Source of the DNA: Pseudisothecium myosuroides
Lineage: Eukaryota > Streptophyta > Bryopsida > Hypnales > Lembophyllaceae
Assembly (NCBI GenBank): GCA_951799445.1
Contig: OX637287.1
Coordinates: 3,410,001 to 3,474,000, forward strand
Length of the DNA: 64,000 nucleotides
Direction: 5' to 3'
Part shown: in pieces, positions 48,354 to 60,300 of the stretch
Position numbering within the stretch: the first letter of the stretch is position 1
How the letters are laid out: every line of letters starts with the position of its first letter
Translations under genes and position numbers: made by a program
Notes under the pieces: generated by a model
What the model saw: only the letters and a program-made list of their open reading frames with translations
What the model was told of the DNA's origin: nothing
Database searches by the model: none

Positions 48354-49801
48354 TTGTGAAATTTGAAGCTATTGCTGTACAGTACACATGAGGAACCTGC
48401 ACATACGCCATTGAAGACATTGGTTGTACCTCCTGATGGACGCATCTCTTATCTGCATGGACAAATGCTTAAGTGACTGTAGACACAGATCATTTCGAGG
48501 ACATACCTGCAGCTGAGACTGTATGCTAAAACGAAGAGATTAGCTGAGCGCTTGCAACCTCACTATGCTTAACAGATTTCATTAAGCCTCCCTGGCTCAC
48601 TTGTTTGTAATCTGGGATGAGTTGCAAGCATAACATTCTGTATCCAGTTGGAAGCCGTCCTTTTGGTCTTAGGAAGAAATCACGTGTAGACTTATGTGAA
48701 GTTACTGTTAGAATGAAGAAGAGAATAGTGGAGAAGCCGGTGGAAGAAATTACTGGCAAGGAGACCTTAGTGCTGAAAATATATCTTTGTGGACGAAATA
48801 AGGTATCCTCATATGCAATAAATATTCCTCTACTGGATGAATTGTACTTTGTTCAAGAGTGTTATGCTTGCACCTCAAGTGGTGCAAGTTTGTATTTGAT
48901 CCCCTCTTTTTGCAAGGGTGGGATCTAAAACTGAATTTAAAACAAAAACAATCTGATATGATTAGATTGTATGCTTGTGTGATTCCTTGATGTCATTCCA
49001 AAAAAACTATAGGTTGAATCCAATTTAGAGCAATAAGCATACTAGAGACCAAAGAGGTGACTTTCATGACTTTTAGGATTAGTAGCTCTAATATGTTGAG
49101 AACTTAGCAAACTCATTACCTTTTTTTTCTTAATATGGAGGCATTTTAAATTGTGACAGACACTACATGCAACTCTTCTAGGAGAAGCTTTGTCCATGTA
49201 GAACTTGCTCATTTTCCAAGTAAGGTCCTATATATTCAAACTTCCTCCTAGGTACGTAGTTACTGTTAATGCAAAGCCTCCTTTCCTATAGTCTAGAATT
49301 AATAAAACACTAATTTGAAGCAAGGTTTTTATAAGCAATTTTTTGTTCAAAAGTGATACAAAAATTTTCAAGGGAATATTTGACAAAATATTCTTCCTTT
49401 TTTCATGGATAAAATTATTAAATTGGCATAAAATCTCTACAAGATATTGTTTTTTTTATGAATGTAATCACTGTAGAAGATTCATTTGATTTTCATCCAT
49501 ATTTTGCAAATTTCATCTATTACCAAAAAATTTGAGTTCATATTTGGAATTACAGACCACCAACTGTCCTCAAGAAGCTAGTTACTAAATACTAAATTTA
49601 TTAATTACAAAATAAAGGTATATTTTTACTTCAAGAATGTAGTAGGTTTCTAATGCCAAGTGTATAGGTTAGTTCACCCAATTTCACATTTATTCACATA
49701 TTTATACACACATATTGGTATAACAACCATTGCAATATTTACAACAATAGCCCCTATGCATAAGAAACATAGTATTTTCTTGAATTTGCTAGATTTGGAT
49801 T
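48354..49801. other. Hydrolase 3' region, then AT-rich DNA
   Basis: The open frame 48617-48928 probably lies in the 3' untranslated region and has no recognisable motif. From 48.95 kb the DNA is AT-rich without features. Confidence 0.45.
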
Positions 49802-49805
49802 TTAA

Positions 49806-50442
49806 CCCCTAAATGCCCAAGGCACCCAAATGTGGTGTCGAAGAAACTTTGAAGTTAAATAAAACCTTACCAAATTGCTATTTTTAGTAGTTTATATTTT
49901 TGAAAGATTCTTTTTGAAGTCAAGTTTTAGCATCAAAAATCCGATTATGAAAATAAATGATTATGATTTTTCTATTCAAGGTTTTGTGCAAAGGTCCCCA
50001 TTGCAATCTTGACTTTTCGTAGTGTTGAGGGCTCTTGGAAATGAGCCTCAAATACACTAGATCTTGGAGAAAAAATCACACTAGAAATTCATTTAAAAAA
50101 ATTGTAGAGTATATTTTGAGAAGTCATAAACTGATTGGGGTTATATTTGTTAGGCCCTTCAACCTCATATTTTTTTTGGTCTTCAACTTTTTAGATTTGA
50201 GATGCAAAAAGAGAGCTCAAAGATTTTCATAGTTTTAACACCCTGATGATCAAACATTATAATCTTTCAATCCTTAAATGACATTGTTGTGTTTTCTTTT
50301 CCTATGTGATCTCTAACATGTCTAGTTTGAATTGTATGGTTACAATTAAAAAAAAATTGATTCAACTTATCAAAAAGTTTGCTTTTTGTTCAATTTAGAG
50401 CAAATTCCAAGAGGCTCAAAACAAGCCTTGGGCATTTAGGGG
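49806..50442. mobile_element. 637-bp TTAA element with perfect 18-bp ends
   Basis: TTAA at 49802-49805 and 50443-50446. Ends CCCCTAAATGCCCAAGGC and its exact complement. The first eight bases match family A and the piggyBac element, but the interior differs, so it is a separate subfamily. It has no coding capacity. The perfect ends suggest it is comparatively young. Confidence 0.9.
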
Positions 50443-50446
50443 TTAA

Positions 50447-51139
50447 ACTCAAGAATGCTTCCAAATTTTGGATGAAAATGTATTTGGATGAATACATGAC
50501 CACTTAAATGGATGAAATCATGACAAAGGATCATGCCATTGTGCACTTAATGCAACTAGAACAAAGCTTGTTGCAATTAACAACACCAAAAATGTTTCAT
50601 GAAGCTGCAATGTTTCATTGAAAAGATGTTTGAATGTCATCTGGATTCCAAGAAAAAATGAGTGAAAAATTGTGCAAACAAGTGCGTAATATATATGCAT
50701 TTAAAATAAAAGATATAGTAGATAATTTGATTTTTTCCACATTTTTTGTGCTAGAGTGCAGTGGCACAAGCGCATTCTACATGGGAGTAAGTCCTAGGGC
50801 AAGTTTGGTAGAGTGAGATCTTGGGCGAGCTCTTGTGCAGAATGTACCTACACTCTCGGCGTATTTTCCTACGTTAGGAATTGAAAAAACTCAATGGGAG
50901 TACAACGAAAACACTGGAATCAGCCACCTCTACCAATTGGGTGTCAGAATCGGCCACACTCTTCCCTATGATGCATTTTGCTTCCCACCTGTGCCTTGAA
51001 ATGGGACGACTATCATTCACCGAGGCTCTTAACGGGTGAAAGTTAAGAAAACTGTACCTATATCCAATCACTTAAGCAATTTTGTGATAGATCATGAGCA
51101 ATATGAGGCGATGCAAGTTTTCCATGTATAAAGTTAGGA
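50447..51139. other. Intergenic, nothing recognised
   Basis: AT-rich up to 50.75 kb, then mixed composition. No gene motif. Confidence 0.4.
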
Positions 51140-51463
51140 AATATGGGATTGCAAATTTTTCATAATTTTATTCCCCAAATTGAAATTACTATGAATTTTG
51201 GGAGCCGAAAGTGCTCAGAATCCATAGCCAATGTCTAAACTCTTCCAATTCTAATAATTCAAGAACTACTTTTGTGCTCACTACTTCCTACTTTCTTACT
51301 CACTACTTTGGGGTATAAGTCATAAACTTATTAGTCCCAACCTTGAAAATGAGAAAACAACACATTCCAAGCTTTGGTTGGAAATCTCTTCTTGCCTTGG
51401 TTGGAAATAGCTGCACCCTACAGGTTGGATATGGTTTCTTGATTGGGAATAGGTGATTCTATC
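51140..51463 (+). repeat. Dispersed repeat, partner of 7346-7680
   Basis: Inverted relative to the 7.4-kb copy. It ends exactly where the TTAA and family B element begin; the 7.4-kb copy carries no family B element at the equivalent place. Confidence 0.7.
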
Positions 51464-51467
51464 TTAA

Positions 51468-52920
51468 CCCTGTAAGGACCCTACAAACCAAAGTGGTCTG
51501 ATGGATGACTTCACTTGGTACAATACGATGGAAAAAAATATTTTTTCATCCAATAATTATGTAGTAAGGTCGTTGTGGACCAGAATGGTTCAATAGATGA
51601 CTTCACTTGGTATTGTAGGATGGAAAAAATATTTTTATATCTAATTTATTTATTTGGAGGACCCTTGAGTACATTTTCAGTGAATAGTATTGCAAAGTCC
51701 CAGGTTATGGTCTTATTGACTTTTCTAAAGAAGAAGATGCTCAATCCATGGATCTCCCTTATAGCATATTTTGGTCATTCCTTGCTATTTTCTCTTGATG
51801 TGAATTTTAGCTATAAAAATGATGTTTTTTGAATTTGAGTCTAGCTAATGAAATGAAGTTTATTAAGTGCAATTTCTACTCCAATTGGAAATTTTGAAAA
51901 ATTCATAAATTTCAATATTTTATAGCAATATGAACTTTGGGCCTATAGGCATGGTTTGTTGATTTTTTAACTTGGTTTATACCATGATATTCTACAATAT
52001 ATTCTACATCTATGGGTGAAAAATTGTATATTTTTCAAGTATATTTTGTGTTTGATATAAATTTTCTTCATTTTTTTTATAAAAATTCACAAAAATATCA
52101 AATTTTATAACTTGTAGTAGACATATGACTTCATTTTTGAAAAATAAATTTAAAAATTTTCATTCATATCCATACCTTAAGTTTGGTTGTTTGTTTTGTT
52201 TGTTTACTTGTTTGTTTTGTTACATTGAGATCTCCCGAAACGCGTGTCCCCCAGTCATGTGCTTGATATTGTCGGAAAGCACTCGACAAGGAGGGGTGCA
52301 CAGGCTTTGTTTCATGATGTTTGGACCTACAATGGGAAAGTTATTGAATTTCGAAGTTTTTATGAATGGAAAAATTAGAAAATTACTTTTAGTTAAATTT
52401 TTTGGGTGTGGCAATGGCATAGGGTACACAACCGTATGCACATGTCAGTTTCAGTACATTGTGGCCAAAATAGTTTACTTTTGGAAGTTTGACATTGTTA
52501 ATTTATTTATACCTACATCTTTGCAAAAAAGAAGACGAAATAAATCTAAATTTTCACGCATTTTAGATTTGGCAACTTGATTTGGATTTCTTGAGTTTCG
52601 GCACTTTGCTATTTCTAATTTATAGACACTACTAATTTTAGATTGATTTTTCCAATTCTTGAGTAACTGTGTTCCTTTTTCTAAATTTTCTCAGGAATAA
52701 TTTTTGGATATTCAGAACTAGCAACAATGATATTTTTTCAGATTTTCAGAAATAGTCATTCAATTTTTTAAAATTTTCAACACAATCCAAATTTTTCCCT
52801 ACTTATTTCCAAAACTGACCTACACGTACGGTAGTCTAGTTGCAAATTGCAAAATGGCAGCAACCGGAGGGATGACAGTTGAGGTTTGAGATCAGCGGTC
52901 ATGGTTCCCTCCTTACAGGG
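51468..52920 (+). mobile_element. Family B TTAA element, complete
   Basis: 1,453 bp between TTAA 51464-51467 and TTAA 52921-52924. Ends CCCTGTAAGGA and its complement, an 11-bp perfect inverted repeat. The left part contains a local duplication of the GGATGACTTCACTTGGTA unit (51501 and 51595). The centre holds module copy 3 (52165-52440). No transposase. The TTAA target and CCC start indicate a piggyBac-mobilised family distinct from family A. Confidence 0.87.
52165..52440 (+). repeat. Dispersed ~260-bp module, copy 3 of 4
   Basis: Contains GTTTGTTTTGTTACATTGAG, ATTGTCGGAAAGCACTCGAC, AAGGAGGGGTGCACAGGC and GTGTGGCAATGGCATAGGG. It lies wholly inside the family B element. Confidence 0.7.
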
Positions 52921-52924
52921 TTAA

Positions 52925-54265
52925 TCATTTCTACTGTCATGTCTCCAGAGATTGTTGTGAGCGTTATTATTTTGTAGCAATGCAATACGGCACTGCTCTA
53001 TCTGGCAGACAAAATTTGGCCTATGCGGCTTGGTCCCGCCCAGTACTGGCTAGTGTGATGAGGCCACGCCAGGCTTCCTGTTCCGCCAAACAATACTGTT
53101 GTTGTCCAATTGACGAGGGCGGGGGACTACCTTACCATAGCATGGAATCTTAGCTTTCTGTTCCAACCCGGAGTCCCATTCCGCAATTTCACAGTAAACG
53201 CATGCGAGCTGGGACTCTTGACCTGCTTGGCTCCCATTCGTCTTGCCTCCGTCATTTCAGTTTTCTCTCACATTAAGCTTAACTTAACTTAAGCTCACTC
53301 CTCTTGGAAATCTTCCTTTCCATCCGTGACCAGCCAAGTGGGGCATCATCGAATCGACGGGACTCATCGATCAATCCAAGCTCCATTGCTTAGCTTAGCT
53401 TGAAAGGGCGAAGGAAACGAAGTTATTACGCGATACCTGCCTTCGTTGTTGTCGGATTTTCCTTTACCAGAGAAAGCTGTGCTTTTTTTTCACGGCTGTC
53501 AAGTTACAAGTTTAGCCATTTGTGATTCCGAGTTCAGAAGTCTCGTGGGAAAAGTTTAAGCTTTTAGTCCCCTTGTAGAGATATCACGTGATGTTGGAGA
53601 GAAGTCTGTGAAGCAATTGGGAGACACGCCGATTTTGAGGTCGGTGTGTTTGGAGACTCGAGAAAGAGTCAGAAAGGACTAGGTTTGCCGTAGAGAGTTT
53701 TTTTTTTTTTTTTTGAAACACATGGATGCCGTAGGGAGTTTGAATCGCGTTGCTGGAGTTGTCGTCTTCTTCGGAGCGTAAATCGTGCATGCTGACAAAG
53801 CGACAAGCCCTCATTACTCCGGAGTGCACAGTCTCCGAGAGGTTTCGTTTCGTGCATTTCAGTTGCTGCAGAAACGCGGAGAATAAGAATTACCTTGTCG
53901 GCAGAACTAGCCGTTTCCGAGAGACCCAGTCAGCGCTTTCGCTGTAACGCCGCGGCTTACAGAATTGCCTTTATTGATACATAGGGAGCGCATCATAATT
54001 GTAAGGCACACGTACCCGCGTTGCCTCTCAGCGTTCGCAGCTGTATGTAGTGTCCTTGGGTCTTTCGCTAACCTCGACGAGCAGGGATAAATCACACAAG
54101 GGAGCTCCGGCCAGTTCGTAGTCGAATTGCGAAAGAATTTTGTTGGACCCAGGTTTCTAAGCCCATCTAAATCTTGAGCCACTTTGTTTAGTTAGTTCAG
54201 AAGCCTATATATCTCGGCTCGCCATAGCCAGTAGTCCTTGCCTAATTTGACGAGCGTTGTGAAAG
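52925..54265 (+). other. Upstream region of the 54.3-kb gene
   Basis: Balanced composition, a run of T at 53698-53714, and no competing gene. It is likely a promoter with a long untranslated leader. The ATG at 54266 is the first followed by a long frame. Confidence 0.45.
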
Positions 54266-55138
54266 ATGGCCAACAAACACCGACGCCATAGCTCAGTGGA
54301 CACGCTCGGATGGATGTACACGAACCGCGCCCGCGACGAGGTGCCTCCATCGCTCGACCGCTCGCTCTCCTCGCGAAATTCGAGCTTCGCAGTCCCCACC
54401 CTGAAGCGGCAATCGTCCATCCGGTTCCACCCCGGTGAGTATTTCACCGGATGCTTCGGTCCTCGCGACCCCGGCCCCGTCTCCCAGCGCCCCTTTCTCT
54501 CCAACCCCAGCCCCAGCCTCCTCCCACCAGTCCCCTCGCGACGCCCGCCTCGCTCCCGCTCCATCTCCCTGGGCAACTTCGAATTCGACTTGGGAAGCCT
54601 ACGTTTTAAGGAGAAGCCGGCGGATCCGTTGGCGGTGCGCGCCGTGGAGCTCAACCAGCAAGCTGCGACCCACAAGGATCGCGTGGTGCAGCCCGGGGGG
54701 CGCTGGGTGATGGAGGACGACGCGGAGTATTACCTGAAACCGCCGGCGTGGAAGCAGGCGCTGCGGAAGTTCCGCGCGGAAGCGAAGCGGCACGTCCACC
54801 CCGTGCGCGAGCTCAGTCCCGTGAGCTACGACGCGGAAAGCTACGAGAAGAATTTCGACGACGGCGGACGCGCGGCCATTTACATGGTGGTCGAGGAGGA
54901 CGCTGATGAGTTTGGGGTGAGAGCAAGAATCCGACACTCCAAGCTGCTCACGAGGTTGCATTCGCAGAGGTTTGAAAGAGATCCAGCTGCAATGGGAACG
55001 ACGCTTGTGAAGTCGACGTCTGTGCCCGCTGTACTCCCCATGAAGGCTTCCAAGTGCAGAGACGACGGGGTGCCCATTTGGGAGAGGCGCAGTGCTGGCC
55101 GACCCATTGCGAAACTGGAGCTCACGAGATCGATTTGA
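54266..55138 (+). CDS. Uncharacterised Ser/Arg-rich plant protein, 290 aa
   Basis: Intact single exon with strongly GC-biased third positions, unlike its flanks. Start ATG 54266 (MANKHRRHSSVDTLGWM). Residues 1-110 are basic and rich in Ser, Pro and Arg (RSLSSRNSSF, SRRPPRSRSISLG), probably disordered with many phosphorylation sites. Residues 135-175 include GGRWVMEDDAEYYLKPPAWKQALRKF. Residues 187-200 read SYDAESYEKNFDDG, which resembles a short signature (SYD..SY..NFDDG) I associate with a small family of stress-induced plant proteins. I cannot name a biochemical activity. No signal peptide or membrane segment. A coding-like bias also appears on the opposite strand, but that is a shadow of the GC bias. 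Confidence 0.75.
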   Translation: MANKHRRHSSVDTLGWMYTNRARDEVPPSLDRSLSSRNSSFAVPTLKRQSSIRFHPGEYFTGCFGPRDPGPVSQRPFLSNPSPSLLPPVPSRRPPRSRSISLGNFEFDLGSLRFKEKPADPLAVRAVELNQQAATHKDRVVQPGGRWVMEDDAEYYLKPPAWKQALRKFRAEAKRHVHPVRELSPVSYDAESYEKNFDDGGRAAIYMVVEEDADEFGVRARIRHSKLLTRLHSQRFERDPAAMGTTLVKSTSVPAVLPMKASKCRDDGVPIWERRSAGRPIAKLELTRSI

Positions 55139-57332
55139 AACACATTCCAGTGAGAGTGGCGGTCTTTTTTCCCGTTTGCCATCACATCAGAGTCGCAGAG
55201 TGGATTCCCTATGAGGACTCTGTATGCATTTCTCTGCAAGTCAGCGCATTTCCGTACGAATTTCAACGTGTATCACCTGTTAAACCTTCCTCTTTAGCAG
55301 GTGATTCAGGTTGGTGAGAAAAGTGAGACGCACGCAAGGAATTGCATATGAGGTATGAGAGCCATGTTAGGGGTGTCAGAGCGTCTTACCCGCTGACGTA
55401 GGCGATTTCAAAATTGCACTACATGGGGTTAGTACTTTGAAGAATGAAGAATCACGAGGGAGTGTCTGAGCTGATCTACAGGAGAGGGCGATTTCAAAAT
55501 TGCACTAGATGGAGTACTTTCAAAAAAGAAGACTAGGTTGTGCCAATTTGATAGCAAACCTCCATGCACCGCATCCATGTAACACCCATGTGGCGCCATT
55601 TGAATTTGATGACAAAGGGTTCCACCTCCCAAGGCCTGCCATTGCTGAAAACATGCATTGTGGGGTGACATGGAGCAACAACTTCAGGGGACAATTGCTG
55701 GAGCTGGTAGCCCCACAGGTGTGAACAACCCTTCGCGTTTGAGTCGATGATTCTTTCTTGCAACCCAGGTAGCAAGCGTTGCTTGAGCTGTACGACAAAT
55801 GGAACAAGAGTTGCAGGAAGACATTGATTCTTGTGGTTTTTAATGCGGACTCTGCACATCTGGAGAGACTTCACCTCCGAAGATTGTCACCGTCTTTTCC
55901 ATGTGATCCAGTTTCTGCACCTTATACCGCAGCATAGCGAGCAAGGGACTTGAATGTTCTCAAGTAACTGCTAAAATGATTGTGTCTGGTTGATATGTTG
56001 AGGTTTCCATTTTCTCTGGTAGGATTTGACATCGAGCTAGGGCTAAATTGGGAGTAAATCCGAGGGGGCAAGGAATTAGTTCATTAGCCCCTGTTTAGTG
56101 CATTAGTCTTTCCTTGCGCACAGTTTTTAGCCCTAGAATTGTCCCAGTGCTGCATTTTGACACCAAATGAGTGTGTGACTACAAATCATTCCCTCCTGAA
56201 AGGAAATTATCGTGTTGATCAAAGAACACAATCCAGAGTACAGAATTACGGCATCAAGACACGGAAGCATTGACTAGGTAGTGCACCCCACAAGGGATAT
56301 TGATTCAAGATACTATCAATACATATTAGTCAGAGTTCTTGGTGGGTAGTACCTCTGTAGCACGTTTACTGCATTACCTTCATCCAGGAAATTCAATCAA
56401 TGACTTGGACACGGCCTGAATATGTAGACCAAATTTTGCTTGGTGCTTCCTGACCGACTGAGATGTGGCAAATGCATGATTGAGTTGGAGTCCGAAACAG
56501 ATATGTACTAGTACTGTACAAGGAATTAAAATCAGTACTGTAGTTATGGGAATTAGTCATTTGGAAGAGGCTTTGCAGTTGCTTGACGTCAAGAGATTCT
56601 TTCCAAGGTGTGAAATGTAAACGTCCCTGGCAAAGGCCTCGGAAGACGTGTAGAGGCACTATTGAAGCTGTCGTGCGCTGCAGTACTTCTTAAGTAGGTG
56701 GTGGTGGTTGGGGGAATTGGTCATGTTGTTGAAGCCGGGTTCTCTGCCGTCATTATCTACAGTATATGACAGTTGCATGACAGTTGCATGGTGCAAGACT
56801 TGACTTCAAACCCAGCACGTTTACAAACGACTTGTGTACACGGCACTTATATGGGATCCCCACCTGGCTTTGAACTTAGTTTAATCCGGATCTCACCCTC
56901 GTCAAGTGCCAAAAACATTAGTTACAGCTGAATGCTGAGGTTTTTTGGACTAATACGTGACCCTAATTTTGCATCCTCACTAATAAGAGAACTCAATGTA
57001 CCTCTAATATATTTGGGGCTAGATGTACAGTACAGTACAGAAGAAATGCAAGGCAATGATGGTAAGTTAATTAAGAGTTTCTCAACGTTTATTTTTCACT
57101 CCAATCTACAGTGGCTCTAAGAATCCTTGTTGCTCCTGATACTTTGTTACCACGAGCTTCAACTAGCACATCACAGACATCGTCACGAACCTCCATCTGC
57201 CGGCTCATCGACATGGCTACACACCCGGGAGGTGAAAGTCCGAACGATTTGCTACCGGTATTAAGAAATCTATACAAGCAAAGGCTCCAACCATGGATCC
57301 AGCAAAGAACAGTCTAGATGTGGGCCACTAAA
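55139..57332. other. Intergenic between convergent genes
   Basis: No gene called. A phrase of ~37 bases (GGCGATTTCAAAATTGCACT...) is repeated at 55400 and 55487, and there are short duplications at 56767 (ATGACAGTTGC twice) and 57023 (ACAGT three times). Several open frames of 60-110 codons here lack motifs. Confidence 0.45.
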
Positions 57333-60300
57333 TCAATCTAACACAAGAACAACTTTCCCAGTGGTCTTGCCACTTTGAAAAGTACGGAGGGCATCCACGG
57401 CTTTCGAGAAAGCAAAAGTATGGCCCACCAACGGTGACCGCAGATTGAGACTTTGCAAGCCTTCAAACAATCTTTCCATCTTCTCCACTTTGTCAAACAT
57501 CCAAATCAAGTTAAAGGCCTGCCAAATCAGGAGGGATATCAGACCCTGAGAGTTTCTCAGATGGTACATTGTGGACAATATTACCACAGCTAACTAGTAT
57601 CAACTTAAGTTACGTTATCGTTCTGTGTAGCAACATCAAACTCAGCCAGTTGTCAAACAAGAGCAGCAGCAACAATTAAACTTATTAAGCTATAACAGTT
57701 TCATCAAAATATCACAGAAACATAAACAAGGGCCAGAAGAAGACTATAATTAGCTCTCACCATGACGCTTTTGTTGTCCGAAATCATCTCCATGGGATCG
57801 ACGACAGGCCTGCATATGTACTTCCACGCTAAGGAAAACCAGTTGGGCTTATCTCCAGTGGGTGTGAAACTTGATGCTCCGTATACCACATGACGTCCAC
57901 CTCGTGATAATGACTCATAGCCAGGTTTGAAATAATCTCCAGCTACAGCGTCAATGACACAGTCGAAACCGTCCACCCTGATTAACACAGCTCATGAAGT
58001 ATGAGTCTTGACAGTGCTTAGTAGCAGCCACCAAAAATACAGTAAAAATGAAACAATCGTGACGCTGAAGCTGATGTAGACATCCATGACATTCCTGAGG
58101 AGGCGATCCAGTTGCCAGGATTCCCTTAAAGTCAATGAAGAGTGAGCCACGAAATGGGATCCACATTATTTTCGAGCTAAACCTTGAGCTCATGTAATGT
58201 TTGCAAACGCGGGTGTGTCTCACATTAGAACTACTTATTTCCTTTCATCGAGTCCTTGGTCAGCATGTGGATCATCTGACAGTGATTGCATGCCTCGATG
58301 GAATAAATTGCTTCAAAAGTGAGACAGCTGATCAATATCTAAGTGCTCCTGAATCACTCTGTGCTACAGTGGAAAGGCTACAAGCTGTATACGACTCCAG
58401 AATGTTATGTCTTCCCCACAGAATATGATCTCAACAACAGTTGGGAGCGGGAGCGAAAGAGTATGGCGTTTCAAAGTCTCATGGTTTGTAACTTTTACCT
58501 CAAGGTCGATAGACTGGCAGCCAGTTGGTCTTTGAAAATCTTTCCACCTCCTTTTCGCACGATGATTTGCTCATATGGTAGGAAGTCACCTCCCCAGTAA
58601 TCAAAAAGGAACTTCGCCTGTCATTTCAACAAAAAGGGAAATCAAATGGCTGTAATAAGAGAGTTTCATCAATGTTAGACCCCGAGTGCCTTTTTTGGCT
58701 CAATATATGGGACAGTATGTAATGGAGTCCCTAATTGTACAAATACAAGGTCAACTAGATTCGGCTCCAAAGATAGCATACGCATATTTCTAGCACATCC
58801 AAATGGATGAAAACAATATCCAAAGAGGATCGAAACAAAATATACGTCCAAGGCATTTGGGGTCTGATGATTTGAGAAGAGGCCTGCGATGTAAAGTTTG
58901 AATTTGGAAGCGCGATTTACAAATGATAAGAAATCCACAAAGAACTTCGAGGCTTGTGAACAAAGAGAACCTTTTCATCGCTCCCAACAGTAGCAACTAC
59001 ATTAACCTTAAGTTGCTTGCAAATACCCAAAGCAAATGTTCCACACCCGCCAGCTGCAGAGTGGATAAGAACCGTTTGGCCTTCTTGCACATTTCCAAGC
59101 TCCCGTAAAGCATAGAACATCGTCAGTCCCTGGTGGATGACAGTTACAAAAATCCCGTTTAGAGTCTGAACGAGAACTCCACGCATTTACAAAAAAATTC
59201 AACAAACCAAATGTATTGATAAGTTAACACTAAACAGATAAAGTAGTGGTACCTGAACTGGATATGCAGCTGCCTCTGCAAAAGACCAGTCACTTGGAAA
59301 TGAACGCAAGTACTTAGGGGTCACGTTAATGTGTGAAACATAAGCCCCAAACCTAGTCAAGCCCAGCACTCTGTCTCCAACTTTCACACTCTCAATATCG
59401 TCGCCCACCGCTGCGACAACTCCAGCAAACTTTATGCAGCAGAAAGTTACCCATACACAGGGTCAGAGATTGTAGGACATTCATATGGACTAGCTAGTTC
59501 AACTTTAAAGACAGTAATCTGCACCAAGCATGCAAGCCAAAAGAATTGCAAGGCAGGTTACCAGAATAGTATTCCTCCCCGCCCATTCCTTGAATAATAT
59601 TAGCTTTAAAGAGGTTTGCAACTCCAAGAGGGACTTAATTTATACTTCGGTATACTGAATACAAAAGTATAATGAAACAAGGGGGTCGGCGCCATGCAAG
59701 AAAAGGGACTCCTACCTCAAGCCCAGGTGTGTAAACACCTTTGGGAGATGCAGAATACAATCCCAAGCACGTAAACACTGATTGCACAGAAATAACTATG
59801 TCAGAACGTATTAAATACCAACACAATCATCTGCAGATAGCAACCAGCAACTAAGAAACCAGCTAGTGGAATTCCTAGCCGTTGTTATTCTAGCCGTGTA
59901 AAACCTTCCCAATTGTAATGTCATTTAAGGCAATTTCTAACATAAATCCTGCCAATTTGCAATGCGCTTAAGTTTTTGTAGAATAACTGTAGGAAGTAGA
60001 TCTTCTACTAGTAAACTCCAAATCCACATGATCAAAATAGCATCAAATCGGCAAACACACGTAATTAGGAAGTCAGCCAAAAAGAAGGTTTGTTGATATA
60101 CCATCAGCGAAATTTAAGCCCACGGCCTTAACTGCTACTTGGACCTCTCCGGACGTTGGTGCTCCGAGCTCATCCGTCACCTGCCGCACAAACCACAATT
60201 GATAACTTCACTTCATCAGAAGATTTGGAAGGTTGTGAGTCACATATTTTGCTAGTAACGTGAGCAGCTCCAAGTAAGTACAAGCAAGTGACCATAGATA

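Noticed and set aside
48617..48928. 103-codon frame after the hydrolase
   Set aside because: It lies in the probable 3' untranslated region and shows no recognisable domain.
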